From SAR202 cluster bacterium bin22 (GTDB lineage: Bacteria; Chloroflexota; Dehalococcoidia; Lucifugimonadales; UBA3495), in NCBI GenBank assembly GCA_002238505.1, contig MPMM01000011.1, positions 1 through 64,000 of the forward strand: a stretch of DNA of 64,000 bases, written 5' to 3'. Both the position numbers and the translations under genes were made by a program. The notes beneath the pieces were generated by a model that was not told the DNA's origin, made no database searches, and worked only from the letters and a program-made list of their open reading frames with translations. Below, piece after piece: positions 45,897 to 53,693 of this stretch. Within the stretch, counting starts at the first letter, position 1. Each line of letters begins with the position of its first letter.

Positions 45897-47279
45897 ATGA
45901 GTCTACTACAAGCCCGCCTTGCCCTTTATTGGGCAACAACTGCAGCTATTCTGGGGCTGGCGGTTATATCTTGCTCGTCAGGTACGCCGCCAACCCCCAC
46001 ACTAACCCCTGCTGCTATGGTTGAGTCGGCGCCGCAACCGGCCGCTACTGCAGGGCTCACCGCCCCGCCAACTCCTGAAACTACGCCGATAAGGCGTCCC
46101 ATAGCAACGCCAACGCCGTCGCCAACTCCCGAACCTACTTCAACTCCTGCTCCCCCGCCAACGTCACCTTCCGTAGTTGCTCCAACGTTCACACCGACGC
46201 CCGCGCCAACTCCAACGCCCAGCCTGGCGGACATTATAGAAGTGGCAGGTAAGGGAGTAGTTCGGATCGAGACGGACTGGGGCCAGGCGACAGGATTCAT
46301 TGTCGGAATTACCGAGGGTGGAGGGGCGTACGTCCTGACCAACTATCACATTGTCGAAGACGCGAAAGAAGTAGAGGTGGAAGGGGAAGAGGCTTCCACA
46401 TACACGGCTACCCGCCTGGGCTACGACGCCTACAAGGACCTGGCGGTGCTGCAAATCTGCTGCGGAACCTTCTTTGCGTTAACCTTGCAGGGCTCGGATA
46501 CAATCGCGGTGGGAACAGAGGTGATTGCAATCGGCTATCCCCTTGGGATAGCAGGTTCACCCACTGTCACCCGGGGGATAGTTTCCGCGTACCGTTATGA
46601 CGATGACTACCGTTCCTGGGTTATCCAAACCGACGCTTCGATTAACCCGGGCAGCAGCGGAAGCCCCCTGCTCTTGGCAAACGGTGAGGTGGCGGGAATA
46701 AACACCTTCTACATCCGCGACCGCAACGGTACCTCCATCGAGGGAGTGAACTTTGCCATATCCAGTCAGAGTATTCGAGAAAGCCTCCCCAGGTTGAAAG
46801 AGGGAGATCAAATTACTCTCCCCACGCAGGCGGCACCGGAGTGGCATGAATATAGTCACTCCCACTCCGGATTGGCCCTGGAAGTTCCGACCGACTGGAC
46901 TATCGACGGCCAGGAAGAAGGACGACTAGACCTGGTCAGTCCCGATGGAACCGCGGCGGTTCACGTGTTCCTGTATGACTCCCCGGCCGCCTCTTTGGAA
47001 GCCTGGGTGCAGGAAACGATCGTGAGCCTTCGCGAATATCATGCAGACCTGTTCGAAATTATTGACCAGTTCATCGAAATAGACGAAGACGGGAACGGGG
47101 CCGCAGCCATTTTATATCGGGCCAGGACTTCCCCCGAATTTTGCACCACGCTGCGCTCCCACTTGTTTGTGACTGCGGTGCAGGTCAGCCTTATAGTTGA
47201 AACGAGAGTTTGCGAAGAATTTGAGGAAGAGCTCATGCCCGCGCTCGAGCGTATTGTCAAGAGTATGCTTCTGGAATAG
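45897..47279 (+). CDS. Trypsin-like (S1C, HtrA-type) serine protease lipoprotein, copy 1
   Basis: 460 residues. Leader YWATTAAILGLAVISC (lipobox) followed by a Thr/Pro-rich linker to ~residue 110. Protease domain triad: His in TNYHIVEDA, Asp in YKDLAVLQI, Ser in NPGSSGSPLLL; a Cys pair (QICCGTF) follows the Asp. No PDZ domain. The C-terminal ~140 residues (LALEVPTDWTIDGQEEGRLD ... FIEIDEDGNGAAAILYRART) are a PsbP/DcrB-like beta domain. Anchored outside the membrane, probably for quality control or regulated proteolysis. Next to a close paralogue. Confidence 0.88.
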   Translation: MSLLQARLALYWATTAAILGLAVISCSSGTPPTPTLTPAAMVESAPQPAATAGLTAPPTPETTPIRRPIATPTPSPTPEPTSTPAPPPTSPSVVAPTFTPTPAPTPTPSLADIIEVAGKGVVRIETDWGQATGFIVGITEGGGAYVLTNYHIVEDAKEVEVEGEEASTYTATRLGYDAYKDLAVLQICCGTFFALTLQGSDTIAVGTEVIAIGYPLGIAGSPTVTRGIVSAYRYDDDYRSWVIQTDASINPGSSGSPLLLANGEVAGINTFYIRDRNGTSIEGVNFAISSQSIRESLPRLKEGDQITLPTQAAPEWHEYSHSHSGLALEVPTDWTIDGQEEGRLDLVSPDGTAAVHVFLYDSPAASLEAWVQETIVSLREYHADLFEIIDQFIEIDEDGNGAAAILYRARTSPEFCTTLRSHLFVTAVQVSLIVETRVCEEFEEELMPALERIVKSMLLE

Positions 47280-47388
47280 ATGGGACTCGGGCTGAATTAT
47301 ACTTAACCAACAGCCCGTTTACGTTTAAACTGGACTTGGCCCGCTCTGGCCAAAAGAAAAGGCGAGTTTCTTTAACGCGGTCTTAAAC

Positions 47389-48831
47389 ATGACCAGTCCA
47401 CTCACACCAATACTCGCTGCGCTGGCCACGCTATTGCTCCTTACCCTCGCCTGTGTTCCCCAATTCTCTGAGGACCCGGCGCCGCCAACCCCTGTGCACG
47501 TGGCATCCCCCAACCTTGAGGCTACGGTGGAAGCCCTGGTTGCCATGCGGGTAAGGGAAGAACTGGCGGCAATTCCCACCGTTACCCCGGCCCCAACCGC
47601 CACACCCATTCCCACCGCCACTCCACAGGTGGCGCATGCCGGACTTCCCCTGCCTTCATCACCGCAGCAAACACTGGGTTTTTCTCCCGAAGCGACCTCC
47701 CCACCGCCTTCTGGACCAGCCCAATCCGCAACTGCCCCCGGCCTGGCAGAGATGGTGGAACAGGTGAAATCAGGGGTAGTGCGCATCAACACCCCCGGGG
47801 GCGTGGGAAGCGGCATCATCATCAGGAATATTGAAACGGAGAAGGGTCTGGTACTGACAAACTACCACGTGGTGGCCGATTCCTACCGCATCGATGTTCT
47901 GGTGGACGACAGCCGCACATTTCGGGCCCGCGTGGTGGGGTTTGACCAGCAAAGGGACCTGGCCGTGCTGGAGATTTGCTGCGCCGATTTTTCTACCCTG
48001 GAATTCAGCAGCAGCGCGGACATCAGCGCCGGCAGCGAGGTGATAGCCATTGGGTACGCCCTGGGCCTGACCGGCAACGCCACGGTTACCAGGGGCATTG
48101 TTTCGGCAGTGCGTTACCACCCTGGAATGAAGGCCTGGGTAATTCAAACCGACGCTTCCATCAACCCGGGCAACAGCGGGGGCCCCCTGCTTTTGCCGAC
48201 GGGAGAGGTGGTGGGTGTTACCACCTTCCTCCAAAACCAGGATAACCGGGGTAACCGTACGGCCGGGCTGGGATTCGCCATCTCGGAACGTTCAATTCGG
48301 GAATTGTTGCCCGACATGATGAACGGGTCAAGGAAGATTGTACCGGGACTTGGGCCTGGCGCCGCCGATGCCCCATCCCCCTCATCACAGCGGTGGCAGA
48401 CCTACACCAGCAGAAGTCACGGGTACTCAGTTGAAATACCAGACGGATGGAGCATTGACGACGGCGACCGCCAGCGTACCCATTTCGACAGCGCCGACGG
48501 ATTTGCCGGCCTGAGCATCACAGTTCACCAAGAGACGGGAGACTCGGTGAAGGAATGGGTTGATGGAGTCGTTCAGGAGCACCTGAACTTCTACGGAGGC
48601 CGCTTTCAACTCATCGAGCGTGAAGATGACGCCGGGGAAAAACAAGACCGGGTAGCTCATATAGTGTACCGGGCACGGATTACCGACCGCTACTGCGTGT
48701 TGAGGGTTACGGAACTGTTCATGAGGTCCTCGAAAGAAGACCTGGTAGCATCTTTTCATATTTGCGAACACTCTTACTCACGGTACGCCGTCCTGCAGCA
48801 GGCGGTGCTGTCCAGCATTCAGGCGCAATGA
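47389..48831 (+). CDS. Trypsin-like (S1C, HtrA-type) serine protease lipoprotein, copy 2
   Basis: 480 residues. Leader ILAALATLLLLTLAC (lipobox), linker to ~residue 120, then His in TNYHVVADS, Asp in QRDLAVLEICC and Ser in NPGNSGGPLLL. The same C-terminal PsbP/DcrB-like domain as the gene before it (YSVEIPDGWSIDDGDRQRTH), and the same architecture without PDZ. Evidently a tandem duplicate that has diverged throughout. 109 bases separate the two. Confidence 0.88.
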   Translation: MTSPLTPILAALATLLLLTLACVPQFSEDPAPPTPVHVASPNLEATVEALVAMRVREELAAIPTVTPAPTATPIPTATPQVAHAGLPLPSSPQQTLGFSPEATSPPPSGPAQSATAPGLAEMVEQVKSGVVRINTPGGVGSGIIIRNIETEKGLVLTNYHVVADSYRIDVLVDDSRTFRARVVGFDQQRDLAVLEICCADFSTLEFSSSADISAGSEVIAIGYALGLTGNATVTRGIVSAVRYHPGMKAWVIQTDASINPGNSGGPLLLPTGEVVGVTTFLQNQDNRGNRTAGLGFAISERSIRELLPDMMNGSRKIVPGLGPGAADAPSPSSQRWQTYTSRSHGYSVEIPDGWSIDDGDRQRTHFDSADGFAGLSITVHQETGDSVKEWVDGVVQEHLNFYGGRFQLIEREDDAGEKQDRVAHIVYRARITDRYCVLRVTELFMRSSKEDLVASFHICEHSYSRYAVLQQAVLSSIQAQ

Positions 48832-49022
48832 GGCCGGGGTCCACCGCCACAACCTGTGCCGCCAGACATGCCCCCTTCAATCGGCTCCACAGGCACACCG
48901 ATTCAGCTGGTCTCGCAAAAGGGATAAGAGAGGTACAGGGTCTGCCCAGCAGAAGCTCTAATCATGGCAGTACAAGTCCTTTAAAGCTCAGGGGCTCCCC
49001 GTTACCTTGCCGCCCTTGAATT

Positions 49023-49038
49023 AACCGGTGGACCGGTT
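49023..49038. promoter_or_regulatory. Palindrome AACCGGT-GG-ACCGGTT in the spacer after the proteases
   Basis: A 7-base arm palindrome about 155-170 bases before the next gene, in a 362-base spacer (48832-49193) with no other recognisable feature. It could be an operator for the downstream envelope operon. Speculative. Confidence 0.3.
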
Positions 49039-49193
49039 TACTGAACCCTTTCCGCCCCAACTGTCCAGAGAAGTTGTAGAATTCTTTATAGTTTCTTGAA
49101 AGTCAGCCTCTATATTCCTTAATGCGACAGTCGATGGCCGGGGTAAGAAGCCTCGGCCGCTCCCAGGGAGAACAGCAGAGTGGAGGTGTAGAT

Positions 49194-49859
49194 TTGAGGT
49201 TTTTGCGCAACAAGGTTTTTCTTCTTCTGGTAGTAGGGGCGGCGGCGCTTGGCATAGCCGGGGGCATCGCCTTTGCCACAACCGCCGCCAGCGCCCTTGC
49301 CCACGGCGGCTACGGCGGGGGCGGAAGCAACGACGGAACCAGCTTTGCCGCCAAAGTAGCTGAAAAGCTTAACGCGGCCCTGAGTCTGGACGATGACATT
49401 ACAGAGGCGCAGGTGCAGACTGCCTTTAACGGTGTCGTTTCCGACCGGCAGGATGATGTTCTGGAAGCGAAGCTGGACGAACTGGAAGCTGACGACGACA
49501 CCAAGACCGAGATAACGGACTGGTTCGACGACTATCCTTATTCGGATCTGATCCGTCTTCGCACCATTGGCCTGGCCTCTTCCGACACGGTCACCAGCCA
49601 CCTAGAGCGACTGGTGGAGAAGGAACGAATTACCCAGGCCCAGTCCGACGGCATCCAGTCATGGTACGACGATCGGCCTGATCTGCCCGAGGGACTGGAA
49701 CGCTCGGGTCTAGGCCATCACCGCGGCGACGGCGACGGCGCCAACACTCGCTTCCGTGGTCGTCACGGGCACGGCGGTGGTGACAACGGCGCAGGGTCCT
49801 TCTTCCGCGGCCGCTTTGGGCGCGGCGGCGGGGGTGGCTCTGCAGGTAGTTCGATGTAA
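49194..49859 (+). CDS. Secreted or membrane-tethered hypothetical protein with Gly/Arg-rich tail
   Basis: About 221 residues from TTG 49194, chosen because GGAGGTG lies five bases upstream; an ATG at 49122 lacks a ribosome site and gives non-leader sequence. Leader: FLRNKVFLLLVVGAAALGIA. Residues ~40-150 are helical with acidic pairs (VAEKLNAALSLDDDITEAQV, LERLVEKERITQAQSDGIQS). The C-terminus is HGHGGG/RGRFGRGGGGG low complexity. No family recognised; similar DUF2680-like helical repeats exist in secreted Firmicutes and Chloroflexota proteins. First gene of the probable envelope operon. Confidence 0.65.
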   Translation: MRFLRNKVFLLLVVGAAALGIAGGIAFATTAASALAHGGYGGGGSNDGTSFAAKVAEKLNAALSLDDDITEAQVQTAFNGVVSDRQDDVLEAKLDELEADDDTKTEITDWFDDYPYSDLIRLRTIGLASSDTVTSHLERLVEKERITQAQSDGIQSWYDDRPDLPEGLERSGLGHHRGDGDGANTRFRGRHGHGGGDNGAGSFFRGRFGRGGGGGSAGSSM

Positions 49860-50046
49860 TTCCGGGCAAGACTCGGGCCGGGATGGGGCGCAAAGGCTCC
49901 ATCCCGGCTATGAACTTCTTCGTCAGTCAATTTCAACAGGACGAAGTAAGCCGCCGATTTGATTAATTACGGACAGTAGTGGAAGGTAGAGAAATCGACA
50001 GCCATAACCACCCGCGGAGAGCCGAAGGAATGTCAGGCGGCAACTC

Positions 50047-50568
50047 TTGGCAGAAGGGCGCATGCTTGCCGGCCTGACCGCCGGCGCTGCCGCCGCTGTC
50101 GTTGCCGTTTTGGTGTCGCTGCCGTTGCGATCGCCCAGCGATACCTTGCTGAACAGCGCCTCCGTAGCCCTGGCCGGTCTGCTGGCCGGGGCGCTGGCCG
50201 GTCTGCTTTGGCTGGCATTAAGAGGCTCGGGGCGACCGGCGCTCTGGTTCCTGGCAGCCTGGTCGGCCATTGTCCTACCAGCATCGGCAATCGTATTGGT
50301 TCTCGGTCAATCCCAGTTGGATGGCTTCGTTTCCTTTGCCCTTCCCCTGGCCATCATCGTTTACCTGGTAACCGGGCTGTTGACCGTTGCCATTGCCAGG
50401 AAGTTGCCAGACTTTCGCTGGTGGTACGCGATGGCTGCCATAGGCATCGCGCTGGCGGCAGGCTTCGGGCTGGTAACCCAGTCGGACCAGGAGAGCGGCA
50501 GGCTGGAACTTCCCCCACCGGGTTCCCATAGTCTTCCGGCTGAAGCCTCCAGGGACTTTGGGGCCTGA
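50047..50568 (+). CDS. Small integral membrane protein, function unknown
   Basis: Up to 173 residues from TTG 50047; ATG 50062 is an alternative start with GAAGGG before it. About five hydrophobic helices (LTAGAAAAVVAVLVSLPL, SVALAGLLAGALAGLLWLAL, LWFLAAWSAIVLPASAIVLV, FALPLAIIVYLVTGLLTVAI, WYAMAAIGIALAAGFGLVT). No family recognised. Lies between the secreted protein and the YceI-like gene on the same strand. Confidence 0.65.
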   Translation: MAEGRMLAGLTAGAAAAVVAVLVSLPLRSPSDTLLNSASVALAGLLAGALAGLLWLALRGSGRPALWFLAAWSAIVLPASAIVLVLGQSQLDGFVSFALPLAIIVYLVTGLLTVAIARKLPDFRWWYAMAAIGIALAAGFGLVTQSDQESGRLELPPPGSHSLPAEASRDFGA

Positions 50569-50621
50569 CGGCGAAGTTATTCCAATCCTTCCGAATCAAA
50601 AACTGAGGCGGTAGTGAAGTA

Positions 50622-51548
50622 ATGCGAGCAGAACCTGGTAATGCGTTGAACGCCAGGAAGCATAACAACGCGACAGTTGGTCCGGCGGCGTTTGCCCTTT
50701 TGATGCTTCTGGTCATTGGCCTAACAGCATGCGGGGGAGATTCGCAGCCCGCAACCCAACCGGCAGAGCCACAAGCGCCCGCGCAGGCGACTCAGCCGGC
50801 TGCTGCTCCGACGTCTTCGGGTGCGCCACCTAGCCAGCCAGCAGCTACTGAGACTGAAGCAGCCCCGGCCCCTCAGGCCACAGCCACTACCGCCCGACCG
50901 GCTGAACCCGACCAGGGAGCCCCGGCGGAAACTGCCCCAACGGCCACTCCGGAGCCGTTGGCTACGTCTGAGCCAGAAAGCCCTGCCACCGAACCGCTTG
51001 ATTCGCCCACGGCAGGTCCGGAGGCCGCTGGCGGCACGGGCTTTTCCATAGGTGAGGGATCAGAGGCTACTTTTACCGTCAATGAGAAACTGGAGTGGCT
51101 CGACCTGCCCAATGACGCGGTTATGCGCACTTCGGGCTTGTCGGGCGCCATTTATCTAGACGGACAGCCCTCGGTGATCGAATTGGACCTCCACTCGATG
51201 ACCAGCGACTCCGACCGGAGGGACGGCTACGTCCGCAACCGCATGTTCCCCAACGACCAAACTGCCACATTCACCGTGAGCGACCTGGGAGACCTGCCCG
51301 ACCCTCTTCCGGAGGGTGAGGTAATAAGCCAGGAAGTGATGGGCGAACTAACCATTCAGGGTGTTACGAAGCCCGTAACCTTCCAGGTGGAGGCACGCAG
51401 GGATCCAGACAAGCTGTTCGTACTTGGCCGGACCATCTTTACCTGGCAAGACCTGGAAATCCCGCCTCCCAACATTCCGGGGCGGATCCAGGTGAAGGAT
51501 GAAGTGCAGGTAGAGGTACTGCTGTCGGCGGCGCCCAACAACCCGTAA
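50622..51548 (+). CDS. YceI-like lipoprotein
   Basis: 308 residues. Leader AAFALLMLLVIGLTACGG (lipobox), then a Pro/Ala/Thr-rich linker to ~residue 135. The C-terminal ~170 residues match YceI-type beta-barrel lipocalin-like domains: FSIGEGSEATFTVNEKL, LSGAIYLDGQPSVIELDLHS, SDSDRRDGYVRNRMFPNDQT and GELTIQGVTKPVTFQVEARR. YceI proteins bind polyprenyl-type isoprenoids in a central cavity (known for the family). 24 bases before the response regulator, same strand. Confidence 0.85.
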   Translation: MRAEPGNALNARKHNNATVGPAAFALLMLLVIGLTACGGDSQPATQPAEPQAPAQATQPAAAPTSSGAPPSQPAATETEAAPAPQATATTARPAEPDQGAPAETAPTATPEPLATSEPESPATEPLDSPTAGPEAAGGTGFSIGEGSEATFTVNEKLEWLDLPNDAVMRTSGLSGAIYLDGQPSVIELDLHSMTSDSDRRDGYVRNRMFPNDQTATFTVSDLGDLPDPLPEGEVISQEVMGELTIQGVTKPVTFQVEARRDPDKLFVLGRTIFTWQDLEIPPPNIPGRIQVKDEVQVEVLLSAAPNNP

Positions 51549-51572
51549 CCGGTTTCGGCGAGGACAAGTCAA

Positions 51573-52244
51573 TTGCCCAACACAGTGCTAATAATTGAAG
51601 ACGACCCCCACACCACTGAACTGGTGCGCCTGTATCTGGCCAACGACGGGCACGAGGTACTGTCGGCGGCAACCGGTCCCGCAGGCCTGGCCCTGGCCAG
51701 GGCAATTGATCCGGACCTGGTGCTGCTGGGCCTGGACGGGCGGGAAGTCTGCCGGGAAATCCGCGCCGAGTCCGATGTGCCCATAGTAATGCTGACCGCC
51801 AGGGTGGAGGAGGACAACCTGCTGACCGGCCTTGGCCTGGGGGCCGACGACTACGTCACCAAGCCCTTCCGGCCCCGGGAACTGGCCGCCCGCGTCAAGG
51901 CGGTGCTTCGCCGGAGTGGCAGGGATGAGTCGGAAGGCGGTGAAGAACTGGCTTTCGGCCCCATTCGGGTAAACCTGCGCGACCGGAAGGCAATGGCAGG
52001 GGATGTTTCCCTTTCCCTGACCCCAACCGAATTCCGCCTGCTGGTGCTCCTGCTGCGTGAGCCGGGGCGCGTGTTTTCCAGGGAACAAATCATCGACCGA
52101 GCCCTGGGACAGGACTTTGACGGCTTTGACCGCACGGTCGATACCCACATCTACAGCCTGCGCCGAAAACTGGAGAAGCCCCTGGAAGGCGTCAGATATA
52201 TTCACACCATATACGGAATGGGGTACAGACTTGGCAATGCCTAG
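51573..52244 (+). CDS. OmpR-family response regulator lacking the phospho-acceptor loop
   Basis: 223 residues from TTG 51573. Receiver residues are good at the acidic pair (LIIEDDPHTTELVR), Thr (VPIVMLTARV) and Lys (DDYVTKPFRPREL). The central strand reads DLVLLGLDGREVCREIR, where homologues have about five extra residues (typically DLMLP) including the phospho-accepting Asp. This is an exact in-frame loss of about 15 bases in a CTG-rich stretch. The C-terminal winged helix (LSLTPTEFRLLVLLLREPGR, TVDTHIYSLRRKLEK, YIHTIYGMGYRLG) is intact. Paired with the kinase that overlaps its stop by 8 bases. Either it works without phosphorylation or the mutant is impaired. Confidence 0.88.
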   Translation: MPNTVLIIEDDPHTTELVRLYLANDGHEVLSAATGPAGLALARAIDPDLVLLGLDGREVCREIRAESDVPIVMLTARVEEDNLLTGLGLGADDYVTKPFRPRELAARVKAVLRRSGRDESEGGEELAFGPIRVNLRDRKAMAGDVSLSLTPTEFRLLVLLLREPGRVFSREQIIDRALGQDFDGFDRTVDTHIYSLRRKLEKPLEGVRYIHTIYGMGYRLGNA

Positions 52245-53664
52245 CTGGTTTAAGAGCCTCCAGTTCCGGCTAATTGTGGCCTTTACCCTAACTTTGACCC
52301 TGACTCTGGGCTCAGTAGGCGCGCTGGTAAGCCTTCAAGCCGCAGAAGAATCCAAACGTTTCGAAACCAGCAGCCAGGAATTCCGTGTTGGTCGGGTCCA
52401 CCGCATGATAGCCAGCCACTACGAGGAGAACCGGGAATGGGATGGCATCCAGCCTTCTCTTGAACAAGCCGGCTCATTCTTTGGTCGCCGCTTCGTCGTT
52501 ACAAATTCGGAGGGAACCGTGGTTGCCGACTCTCATAAACGAGGGGGCAAAGGACGTTGGGGATTGGGCCGCCACTCCCGATCCAGTTCCATGGCTATCG
52601 AAGTGGAGGGACATCCTGTCGGGTTCCTGGTTTCTGGCCCGGGCAGGTTCGATACTCCGGGCGACGGTGACCAAGCAACCGAACTCCCCGTGTCATTGCC
52701 ACCGCCGCTGGAGGAGGCAAATGAACCTCCGATTTCCCGGATAACGGGGGCTGTCAACAAGTCCCTTCTTTGGACGGGCCTGATTGGCGCTGTCGGTGGA
52801 ATCCTGGTTATGTCCTTTGTCTCCCGACGCATTCTGGCTCCGGTGCATGCCCTTAGCGGGGCTGCCCGCCGGTTGGGCCAGGGCGACCTCGCCCAGCGGG
52901 TTCCGTCGTCAGGGCCCGCAGAGCTTCGCAACCTGAGCGACACCTTCAACACCATGGCCGAAAACCTGGAGACGGCCGAACAGCAGCGCCGGAGCCTGAC
53001 CGCCGACGTGGCCCACGAACTGCGTACACCCTTGTCTAATATTCAGGGATACCTGGACGCGGTCAATGATGGCCTGCTTGAGGCCGACGAGGCCACCATA
53101 AATACCCTGCGTCAGCAGGCGGCCCACCTGGTAGCCCTGGTGGAAGACCTGCGGCTGCTGGCCCTGGCCGAGGCCGGTTCCCTGGCGCTTCACCTCCAGC
53201 TCGAATCATTGCGGGACTTGCTGCAAGAGTCCGTCGAAGCCTTTCGCCCCCGGGCTGATGCGGAGGGCATTAGTCTGACGCTGTCGGCGTCCGATGACTT
53301 GCCCAGCGCGGAACTGGACCGCACCCGCATTTCACAGGTAGTGGGAAACCTGCTGGAAAACGCCATTGTGAACACACCGGAAGGCGGCGTGGTGGCCATT
53401 AGCGCCTTTCAGGAAGACGAGAAGATAGCCGTGTCCATCGCTGACACGGGGACCGGTATCGCGCCGGAAGACCTGGACCGGATCTTCGACCGCCTGTACC
53501 GCGTGGACGCATCCCGTGCCCGGACCACCGGCGGCGCCGGCCTTGGCCTGACCATTGCTCGCCACCTGGTCCTGGCCCACGGCGGAACCATAACCGTAGA
53601 AAGTATTGCAGGGCAGGGCAGCACATTTACCTTCACGCTCCCGCTGAATCGGAGCGGAGGTTGA
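52237..53664 (+). CDS. Sensor histidine kinase
   Basis: 475 residues from ATG 52237, overlapping the regulator stop, so probably translationally coupled. TM1 near LIVAFTLTLTLTLGSVGALV, an extracytoplasmic sensor of about 150 residues, TM2 SLLWTGLIGAVGGILVMSFV, HAMP (RRILAPVHALSGAARRLGQG), H-box ADVAHELRTPLSNIQGYLDA, N-box NLLENAIVNTPEGG, G1 DTGTGIAPEDLDRIFDRLYR and G2 GGAGLGLTIARHLV. A complete BaeS/CpxA-like kinase. It presumably senses envelope conditions and acts on the adjacent regulator, whose receiver lacks the Asp. Confidence 0.92.
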   Translation: MPSWFKSLQFRLIVAFTLTLTLTLGSVGALVSLQAAEESKRFETSSQEFRVGRVHRMIASHYEENREWDGIQPSLEQAGSFFGRRFVVTNSEGTVVADSHKRGGKGRWGLGRHSRSSSMAIEVEGHPVGFLVSGPGRFDTPGDGDQATELPVSLPPPLEEANEPPISRITGAVNKSLLWTGLIGAVGGILVMSFVSRRILAPVHALSGAARRLGQGDLAQRVPSSGPAELRNLSDTFNTMAENLETAEQQRRSLTADVAHELRTPLSNIQGYLDAVNDGLLEADEATINTLRQQAAHLVALVEDLRLLALAEAGSLALHLQLESLRDLLQESVEAFRPRADAEGISLTLSASDDLPSAELDRTRISQVVGNLLENAIVNTPEGGVVAISAFQEDEKIAVSIADTGTGIAPEDLDRIFDRLYRVDASRARTTGGAGLGLTIARHLVLAHGGTITVESIAGQGSTFTFTLPLNRSGG

Positions 53665-53693
53665 CGTAACCCCTTCCCTGCGAGGACACACAG

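Noticed and set aside
52057-52236. Upstream extension of the histidine kinase frame.
   Set aside because: It overlaps the response regulator in another frame; the true start is ATG 52237, just before a membrane helix.
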